From positions 1 through 22,113 of the forward strand of contig JAANSK020260717.1 of NCBI GenBank assembly GCA_011763485.2: 22,113 bases of DNA, written 5' to 3'. The notes under the pieces are model-generated. The model was not told the origin of the DNA and ran no database searches. It saw only the letters and a list, made by a program, of their open reading frames with translations. The position numbers and the translations under genes are program-made. This DNA comes from Isoetes engelmannii (Eukaryota; Streptophyta; Lycopodiopsida; Isoetales; Isoetaceae). Positions 1 to 9,800 of the stretch are shown piece after piece; the stretch's first letter is position 1; each line of letters starts with the position of its first letter.

Positions 1-36
<36 letters not shown>
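1..36. repeat. (AG)n microsatellite at the left edge
   Basis: Uninterrupted AG dinucleotide repeat running off the left end of the window. The right edge of the window ends in the same repeat. Confidence 0.97.
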
Positions 37-37
<1 letters not shown>

Positions 38-78
38 ATTTTTTTACGTCATACCATTTTTTTGGCAACATCCCTCTG

Positions 79-97
79 GAGAGAGAGAGAGAGAGAG
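79..97. repeat. short (GA)n tract
   Basis: A second GA dinucleotide run shortly after the left-edge microsatellite, separated from it by a T-rich 40-base spacer. Confidence 0.9.
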
Positions 98-889
98 GGC
101 ATGCACAAAGGATTGCATTGCATTGCTTATGATCCAGCAAGAATAAACCATATTTTCAAAAAAATCAAAGCAAGCTGCAATACGAATAAACAAATCATGA
201 TTTCTTGATCCAGATCCGAACATTGTGACCATGTTCCAAAGGACATTTGCACCAAGATTAAGCCATATTTTGAAAGTAAAGATAAACCGAAAAAAAAGAT
301 TCAGGGCAAAAAAGGGAAAGAACCAACTGAGGTTTTCTTGCAGCACGTGAAGCAACGAAAGCTGCATTTTGACATGTCTATTCTTTTTCAGGCGCTTGCC
401 AAGATTACGAGTTAACCATCACCTCATGCAAACCAACAACAGAAAGAACCTGAAAACAAGGAATCCGTATGTTTTAGTTGTCACTCTTACCTCTACAGCA
501 ATCTCAACCATCTACATCTCATTCAGGCAAGATACCTTCTGTCCAAATCGAATATTCCGAAGCATATGCCAAAACATCATCCTCCATCCCTAAGGTTTAC
601 CAACTTCATTTTCAAATACGGCAGAAAATTAATCCGGCACCGGAAAAACACCCCAACCTTTACTTTGGAATTGTGGCAACTAGGTACAAGAAATCTGAAG
701 CCCCCTTCAGTAAAACCTTAAACCCCAGACAAAGCACCAGGGTCGACTGTATTGTGCCGGTCTGCTCCAGGCTCATCGAACATGTAAGTTATCACTTTCT
801 CGGCTACCATCTGTATTGGAAGGCATTCAGATAAAGTCAAGTTTTCGGTTCACTATGCACAATCTCATCCTGCGTAAACCAGTGCAGTA
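98..889. other. upstream region without recognised coding sequence
   Basis: No ORF here resembles a family I know. The longest + strand ORF, 478-834 (118 codons), has unremarkable composition and no motif. A near-consensus splice donor (catGTAAGT, intron starting at 784) lies about 120 bases before a good acceptor (tttcatgcag, ending at 905), so the 5' UTR or the first few codons of RPC2 may lie to the left of 784. No clear TATA box or transcription start could be assigned. Part of this stretch is probably the RPC2 promoter, by position only. Confidence 0.4.
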
Positions 890-3800
890 ATGCTGATTTC
901 ATGCAGGTCATTAGACAAGAAACCCTTAGAAGCACCTATTAAAAATTCAGTAGATAAATTTCAGCTACTTCCAGCGTTTCTAAAGGTATGTTATTTCCTC
1001 ACTGAAACGAAATTGTTTCCATGTGAGGCACGCCATTATGGTTTTCCTTGCAGGTCAGGGGGCTTGTCAAGCAGCACATTGATTCTTTTGATTATCTGGT
1101 TAACTCCGAAATTAAAAAGATCATCCACGCCAAAGCAAATGAAAAAGTCACAAGCGACGTGGATCCCAATTTCTATTTAAAGTGAGCTTGTATCAGAGAT
1201 TATTCTATTGTTTCATTTCATTTGGTTCGCATCCAAGCTACATGCAATCTTGTGCATGGCAGGTATCTGGATATTTTTGTCGGAGAACCCTCAATAGAGC
1301 AGGATTGTGTAATTGAAAGAATCACACCACACCAATGCAGGCTTCGGGACATGACGTAAGTATTAAAAGAAAATGACTTTTTCATTGGATCATCTATTTA
1401 CAATTATGAGAAATTTTATAGGTATTCAGCCCCTATCAGTGTGGATATTGAATATACAAGAGGAAAAGAAATTGTCACAAGGAAAGGAAAGGGAGGCATG
1501 GTAAATAAGCAACTCTCTGGTCTCATATAATACTCCTGATGAATGGCAAAGAGCTATCTTTTATGCAGGGCGCAATAAACATTGGGCGCATGCCAATTAT
1601 GTTAAGGAGTTCTCGATGTGTGCTTCGTGGCAAAAACGAACCTGAGCTTGCGAAATATGGTCTGTTACATATCTCCAGGTTTCAAAGATTTGGAGATTTT
1701 CACGAATGGGCACTTCATAAATGCAGGAGAATGTCCACTTGATCCTGGTGGGTATTTTATTGTCAGGGGAACTGAGAAGGTGATTCTGATACAAGAGCAA
1801 CTTTCTAAGAATCGGATAATCATTGATACTGATAGCAGTGGCAGGTATGTAACAGTCTCACAATTATGCCAGTATTCTTATCATGGATTATGCCAGTATT
1901 CTTATCATGGTTCAGTTGATACCATTTTATCTCTGAGAGTGGCGGATACTAGTCATCAATAGTACTTATTATATATCTCTTTCTAAATAATCCAGAATTT
2001 TACTTTTAGAACCAGGAACAAATCCAAAGGTTCTTATAAAGTTCGATAAATATACATGTGGAGATAGATAAACGTGTGTCTATAGTAATCTAGATAAATA
2101 AAGTACAATAATCTTCTCCAGTAATCTTGTTATTCCCAAGCTCATGTAAGCCCTACAGTCATAGAGGTAAAGCGGAGTGCCCTTCAGAAATGCACATTGG
2201 TTGCAAATGATGGCTTTTTCCATGCCAATACGATACTACTTAATTAAGAAGGTCTATATCAGGATTCTTTTTGTTAGCGTTCCATTTTGTTAGTACAAAT
2301 TGGATTGACGGTTTATTCTATTTTTCTTTTCAGTGTCACGGCTTCTGTGACAAGTAGTACACATGAACGTAAAAGCAAGACAAACATTCTTATGAAGCAT
2401 GGCAAAATTTACCTTCATCTCAATACTTTCTCGGATGATGTATTAAAACTTTTCTTGATTTTAGATGCAGTAGGGCCTTTACTACTGGTAATATCATAGC
2501 TCCTTCTTTTGTGTGCAGGTACCAATTGTGGTCGTTATGAAAGCAATGGGCATGGAAAGTGACCAGGAGATTGTGCAGATGGTTGGTCAGGAACCTAAGA
2601 TTTCAGGGCTCTTTGCACCATCTTTACAAGTAATTTAGACGCCTGCTTTCTCTTCCTTCCATGGGAATGGTTTTTTTTTCCCCTTCCCAGGAAGTTTTTT
2701 TTGTAACTATGCTAAAATACTATTAATATAACTTCTACCCTATCAGGAATGTGCCTCCTTATGCATATATACAGAGCAGCAGGCATTGGAATACCTTGGT
2801 GCAAAGGTAACGCCTCACCACTTCCATTCATCACCACCAACTTTCCAGATGTTACTCTTACTTACCTTCAGACTATCATAACTAACCACCTCAACACTTC
2901 ACATGTCCCTTTTGTAGATATTCATTATTAAAGTTAAGATAAGTATATGTTCTATCCCCCCACTTCAAAAAAGTTCCCGGATTCCCCTTTATCCTTTTTC
3001 ATGTGGAAATTAGGACTTGAGGTTAATTTTTTAAAATAGAGGCCTACAAATTGTCATTCTATAATGCATCAAAATGATTGTCACTCTATATGTCGTGAAA
3101 TGGGATTTTTCCTGCTTAATAAATTAGATTCTGTAATCCAGTTGCTGATTCTAAGAGCATATGCTCCCTTTCTTCCCTTTGGGGGTTTCAAGAAGATTTA
3201 GAACAACACCATGGTCATTATTCAAGCATGTTAAATCTCGTATCTGTAGCTTTGGAATGCCTAGTGGTATATCCATGAGTATTTGTCCAGTTGCATACAA
3301 GGTTGGAAACAAGGGCCAAAAGGATCACGTTCTCTACATTATCTGCATAGACATTTCAAATGATTTAACACATTCCGCTGACTAAAATATCAGGTAAAGG
3401 TACGGCAGCAGTGGGGTGGCAAGGTTCGGTCAAAGGTACAACTGTGCAGCAGCTGTCCTTTTTGGTGCTGACATTTTCTAAGTAACAATCATCTCAATTC
3501 CAGGTTGATGAGGCCCGAGATATATTATTGAATGTATTCTTAGCACATGTTGTGGTATGGCCGTTCTCCCATCCACAATGTGCGATAGATGTACTATGTC
3601 CACTTGTTAACAAATATGTGCGTCCAGGTTCATCAATATAACTTTCGGCCAAAGTGTATCTACGTTGCTCTTATGCTAAGGAGAATGCTTGAAGCAATGC
3701 TGGATCCTGAACTTATTGATGATAAGGTATCCTCTCTTTCATCTCGTTGCAAATGTCGATTTTGATAACGCATTCTTAATCGCATTTTATAACAGGATTA

Positions 3801-6800
3801 TGTTGGAAACAAACGCCTTGAGCTTGCGGGACAGCTTCTGGCATTGCTTTTTGAGGTTAGAAAATCTCAACTTATGGTGTTTCTTAGTGCAAATGCTTCC
3901 ACATTGGAATTGCGGCATATATAATTGTTTTGCTTTCCACAGATTACAACTCTTAACATCTATACTAATGTCTTCACAAAAAAGAGTCATTGTAGGTTGA
4001 TGTTCTTTTGAGGCTGCAAATTTTGAATACTATTTCATAACTTTGAATGCCTACCTACGTTCAGACAACGAAATTTTAGGGACCTTGAAATTTCGGCCCA
4101 GATCAACAGGTTTTTAAAGTTGGAAACCTTCTGTCGATTTTTGTTGGACAATGCTAAGGCTGAAAACTGAGAAAGGCATGTCGGAATGCCAAATTTCAAG
4201 CTCCCTAAAATTTCGTTGAAGAATTTTCAGGAGCAAGAGAATTTCGCTCGTAATTTTCTGGCGCCGCTCGTGGCTTCGCCACTCGCGGTCGCCAGAAAAT
4301 TTCTTCATGAAATTCTCTGCTCCTGAAAATTACTTCTTCCATAATCCTCACATAGTGATCCTTTGTCATTATCATGCATAGGAGTGATATTGTGATTTTC
4401 AAAGATGGTGTCGTGCTTATTGCTGGACTGTCTCTTCTGAAACTCTTCATGATTTTTTTTAAAAATGTCACAGGATCTGTTCAAAAGAATGAACACGGAG
4501 TTAAAAAAAGCTATAGATTCTACTCTCTGCAAACAGAACCGCTCTACTGCTTTTGATGTCTCAAAGGTATGATATTTGGGTTCCAGCTTCAGATCACAGG
4601 TTAATAATTGCATGGTGTGTGGCTTCGTTACCAAGAAATATGATGGCACGAGCACAAAAGCATCTAGTTAGATTTAGATTATGGCAGTAAAACTAAGGGC
4701 AAGTGAATTATTAGAATCTATGAGGAGTCTCAGTTGTAATGCATGTCTAAGATATGTCGCCATAACATATTTCAACATCCTTCCTTGAGCAATTAGTAGT
4801 GATTATTATAACGAGGGTTTAAGATAGACATATCCAGCATAATCTGAAATTCCAGGTCCTCTCCCTTGAACTTTACTGGAAAAGAGGCTTGCAATGGTTT
4901 TGCCAGTTGTGTCTGGTGTTCCAATATTGCAGGTTGAGAAGGACCTCTCATGTAGTCAAATTTCTCAATGTAGAGGAATTCAGTGATGTGCAAGTTTACA
5001 TATTAATCCCCCCATTTAATCATCTGGGTTTGTGCCTGTAAATTGTAATGGATATTTTATGAAGTTGTTGCAGGATTGTCTGCCGAGGGTATGGAAGGCT
5101 AATCCCTGGGCATTGAGTTTGCTTAAATTCCTTAATTGCAACTGGAACAAGCAAGGTCCATGTTCATGACACATGTATGTGTAATAATTACTAAAATGAG
5201 TCCATTTGAACTTTCTTCCTTAATGGGGAAGCAAAGTAAGATGTTACATGGTACCATTTTGGTATCATAAAAAATGAAGAATCACTGTATGCATTATATG
5301 CTAGAATGAAAGAGATACACAAGATAGCTAGGCTATGAGTAAACTGGATCAAGAACTATAAAGCATGACTATGGCATGTCAGCAACATACGCGACATGCC
5401 TAGTCATCTAAGATTGGTGACATGTCACATGTCATATGCTAACATCCCTCCTCGTGACTAGCACGACTCAAAAGAACTTAAACAAACAGAAATTAAGATT
5501 CCTAGGACTAACATCCCCCGTGAGATGTAACACGTCCTAAAATTGCATATAAAGCAAGTTCAACCACAAGAGTAATGGCCGCCACTGGATCTTAGTTTGA
5601 AACCATAAACTCCCTCCCCATGTACCATTCTCGTTTGGTTGAAATATATACATCCAAACCACTGATATACCCTTGTTCATAAGAAGCATTATGGAACTTA
5701 TAACCAATATCAACAAGGTGTATCTTCTGTAATGCAGTTCCCTTCCTCGATAAATCTGATTTAGTACCATCTAGTATTAGTGAGCATCTTCGAATCATAG
5801 CAGCATCGCACAAATTCAATGGTTTACTGCTCGAAACTTCATGAGAAGCCACAAACTGCCCTGCTAGACTGTTAGCAGACTGCACCATCAACTCATGGGT
5901 TTGATGTTCGTATAACTCGAAGAAACCATGCGAAAGTTGAGTATCGAATACCTCAGTTGTAACTAAGACCTTATTTTCAGAATGCAGACACCTATAACGC
6001 ATTGTCAACAGCTTATTTGAGCCATTGAGATCTCTGTGCATGAGATATTCCAAGTATCAGGCAAATCGCTGTTCTGAACTAGTGTTCCATGCTGCGGACG
6101 GCTGAATGGAATATGTAAACACATAAAGAGGCAATTTAATTATGTTGACTAACCTTGATAATGATTTAAGAAAATTTATGCACACGTGCATGCATTGAAT
6201 ATTGCTGTCTTTATTTGGTCTCATAGACCTGATGGGTTTTTAGTAGACATTAATAAACTCACTCTTTCTTGGTTGAATGTATTTATATACACTGTATTTC
6301 CCGTTAACAATTGGTTGTATTTACTGGAAGTTATTAAGGCATGATATTCTTTCAAACGGACTAGAACATGCAATTTCAAGTGGGAACTGGACAGTGAAGA
6401 GGTTTAGGATGGAAAGAAAAGGTGTCACACAGGTACACTGTAGTCATCCAGTGGGCTTCCCGATGCTTTTGAAGTCACTCTGTCTCACTTTTTCTTCAAA
6501 CACAGGTAGTCTCAAGGCTTTCTTTCATTGCAGCATATGGACACATGACACGCATTCAGTCTCAATTTGAGAAGTCCAGGAAAGTGAGTGGACCAAGGGC
6601 ATTGCAGCCAAGCCAGGTCGTTTCTCTAACCATCAAAGTCTTTCTGTGGGTGGTTTTGTTATATTTGTACGTTCTCCATTTTCTTTGCAGTCTGAGCTCT
6701 GCTAGCATTTCAATGATACATATTGCAAAGGGAAGAGTCTTTAGACATTGCCTGAAGAGTAACCTTCTAAAAATAGGGGTTTTCTTTATTAAAATCTGGC

Positions 6801-9800
6801 TTGTTTTATTAGGTTTTCCTTAGCCTCTCTGCCGAGATTGCAGGTTCTCTCCACTAGTTTATGCAAAAGCTGGGGCAGCTAAACTTGAGTATGCCATATC
6901 AGGGTCATTTTTTAAATGAGGTGTACAAAAGTGCACCGTCTTCAGCACCTTATTTTATTGTGCTGCAAGCTTCCTGGACAGGCGTTATGAAGTCTCATGA
7001 CGAACATTATGACATTCATGTGATGGTCATTATGACCTTCAAGCGAAATTCAAAGCATGAAGCAGGATTGAAACACCAAGAAATCACGGATGGATGACAT
7101 GGTTGCACCTTTCAAGTTCGTTAGTGATCAACCTGGATCTGGAGGTTCAATTTGTGGACGGGTGAAGTTCAATTTGAAGGGTCGTCAGCACCCTATTCGC
7201 ACTCGATGCCGCGACCTGCTGAATTGTACACCTTAATTAAAAAATAGACCCATCATCTGTCATTGCCATGTTACAGTGTTTTTTAGTGGACAAGAACATG
7301 AAGGAGGCTTTAAAGGTCACATGGAGTTGGGCATAGAACAGAAATATAATGAATGCGCTTTTAGAACTAAAGTTTATTTGCAATGCAAGTCTATTTGGCA
7401 GTTGTTGAAGTGTTGAAGGATGTGGAAGTAACTCGAAGTCTTGGATTTGACCTTATCCATGGAATAAAAAATAAATGCCATATTGCCTAGTGATGCTGTT
7501 TTTCTTATCGTTTTGAACATTTGCAGTGGGGTATGCTTTGTCCAGCTGACACACCAGAGGGTGAAGGATGTGGACTGACCAAGAATTTAGCCCTGATGAC
7601 GCACGTCACCACTGATGATGATGAAGGACCTCTGATTTCCTTGGTGAGTATAAACATGTTTGTAAATGGTGAATTCATTAAAAGGTGGGAAATATATCCA
7701 GTCTTTCGGGCCTTCTTACCGTCTGATCTTTGGTCAATACATGATCTTTTTGGTTTTCCTTCAGGCCACTTAGTGGGATCATGAAAGTCTAGATGGTGTA
7801 TTCCAAGGATCAGCCATTCTTTTGATTGTTCTGTTCATCAGTTGGTATCATAAAGTTCCACTACTATAGTGTGACAATTTCTGTAGCAGTCATGAGGTGT
7901 CATAATAACTTCTCTTAGGTGCGAAAGCATGTACCACAGTTTTTGAACTCCAGAAATTCATAGACATATCATAATGGAGTCTCATTATCTATATGGTGGA
8001 GAAGCCAGAGTAGTGAGAAGGTGCTACAATAAAAGGATGGCATTGTTTGACATGAATAACGTATCTAAGCATGTTTGCATTTTGGTCCTTCCAGTGTATA
8101 ATATGAGGTGGTTGTTTGCTTTTTTGGTCCTCCAGTGTATGAATTTAGGCGTTGAGGATTTAACTCTGTTGTCTGGAGGAGAGCTCCATTCTCGAAAGGC
8201 ATTTCTTGTGTTCTTCAATGGAGCTGTGCTTGGTATCCACCGCCGTCCAAAGGTAGAATTTTTCAACTAACCATAACTATCATATTGTAATAACAAGATT
8301 CAGTGATGATGCAGCATTTTGCACGAATAATGAGGCAACTTAGGCGTGCGGGTAACATCGGGGAATTCGTAAGCATATTTGTCAACGAAAAGCAGGTTTA
8401 TAGTTTGTCCATAGCCCTGAATTGTATTGTGTTTTGCACTAAGATTGTATAAGAACTTATTTTGAGCAGCGGTGTATATACATTGCCTCTGATGGGGGTC
8501 GTGTTTGTCGGCCACTAGTCATTGCAGACCATGGCATCTCTCGTATCAAGGAACATCACATGAAAGAGCTAAAAGTCTGTTGTTTTATTTATAATGTCGT
8601 GGAATAATTTTTAATAGAATGTCATCACCAAATGCCTGTGTAGGATGGATTCCGTAACTTCGACGATTTTCTGAGAGAAGGGCTTGTGGAGTACTTGGAT
8701 GTGAATGAAGAGAACAACGCATTGGTCAGCCCTCATATCCCTTCTGATGTGGATTTGTTGTAAAAGAGTTCTAACATGGTTACTTATGTTCTCACATGAA
8801 TTGATCTTTTGTTTATTATGAGCAGATATCATTATATGAAAATGAGGCTACAACTTCAACAACACATATTGAAGTAGAGCCCTTCACAATATTGGGTGTT
8901 GTTGCTGGCCTTATTCCATATCCCCATCATAACCAGTCACCGCGAAACACATACCAGGTTATCTTTGACCACATTTCCCATCACAAATTTAATAGTTCCG
9001 AAACTTTTATAGAATCCGTATAATGGGCGTCTACTGGTTTTGAAAATAATTTACTTTGCGGAAATGGTTTGATGCATTCACAAAATCTGCATTCTTATCT
9101 GCAACTGAAGCCTTTGAAGGCATGCAAGTTATCACCTGCTTGTAGAAATAATCGTGTTGAAAATAAACTTACCCTGGATTTGGTGAGTCTTCCGTGGAAA
9201 ATTGTGTGGGGCTTACCGATGAAATAATCTCATGACAACTTTTACATGATCCGCTCGCATTTATGTTTGTACAAAGGAAGCCACTCAAACGAGTAGAGGA
9301 GGATATAACTTTCAGTATCTTCATGCATAAGGAACCCAAGGCATGGAATTCTAGTTTTCAACGTTTTTACCTGAGGTACTCCATTCTAAGAGACCTCAAC
9401 AATCTTTTGTGTGTCTTACAACAAGTGTGAAGAGCCTGATTAGAAACTATGATGTTCTATTTCATATCTGTTTAAAATCTCGTAGTGTCTCAACGTCCTG
9501 GGAGATGATGGCATTCACTTAACGTGGGTTTGCAAATTAAGTTGTTTGCCAGTTAGGGTTACATAATTATGACTTTGATTAGGTCTATGCCTGTACATTC
9601 TGACTATCCTCTGGTTTTATAATTTGTTACACGCAGTGTGCTATGGGTAAGCAGGCAATGGGTAATATTGCATATAACCAGGTGAGAATCTCTATACACG
9701 TTCTCACTTTTGTAATCACACATTCATGTACGTATGGCACACACGGAGTCAAGGGCCTGCTTAAATATCATGATTACAAAACAAATTTGTTTCAGTCCAT

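Larger units (their letters stand above)
890..4566 (+). other. NRPC2: RPC2 exons 1-14: protrusion and lobe domains (residues 1-409)
   Basis: Residues 27-45 (LLPAFLK joined to [12 protein letters not shown]) open the protrusion domain. GRMPIMLRS in exon 5 and [11 protein letters not shown] (residues 163-173) with the following [11 protein letters not shown] form the hallmark block of the family. ASVTSSTHE (exon 7) and [16 protein letters not shown] (exon 8) mark the lobe and are typical of the Pol III subunit. Exons 12 and 13 carry [16 protein letters not shown] and [15 protein letters not shown]. Exons 10 (14 codons) and 11 (17 codons) cover the part that varies most among RPC2 proteins and rest mainly on open frame and splice borders. 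Introns 6, 9 and 13 are long (489, 587 and 618 bases); the others are mostly 65-120. Confidence 0.85.
6331..9681 (+). other. NRPC2: RPC2 exons 15-23: fork, external domains and start of hybrid-binding domain (residues 410-706)
   Basis: Exon 15 gives [18 protein letters not shown]. Exons 16 and 17 give the fork block [18 protein letters not shown] followed by [17 protein letters not shown] (residues 463-497), the near-universal beta-subunit signature next to the active centre. Exons 18-21 form the external domains, with [27 protein letters not shown] and [13 protein letters not shown]. Exons 22 and 23 give [16 protein letters not shown] and [10 protein letters not shown], which open the hybrid-binding domain. 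Every exon in this block from 15 to 23 is a whole number of codons (phase 0 at both ends). Confidence 0.9.

Noticed and set aside
44-367. 107-codon minus-strand ORF at the left edge
   Set aside because: Composition is driven by the AG repeat and T-rich sequence; no domain seen.
478-834. 118-codon + strand ORF upstream of RPC2
   Set aside because: No recognisable motif, and a good splice donor at 784 falls inside it in a frame that does not fit RPC2. Treated as chance or UTR.
1597-1800. Minus-strand ORF opposite RPC2 exons 5 and 6
   Set aside because: Shadow of the conserved + strand coding sequence.
4205-4655. Minus-strand ORFs across intron 13 and exon 14
   Set aside because: They are antisense to the hairpin element and to RPC2 exon 14, and do not resemble known proteins.
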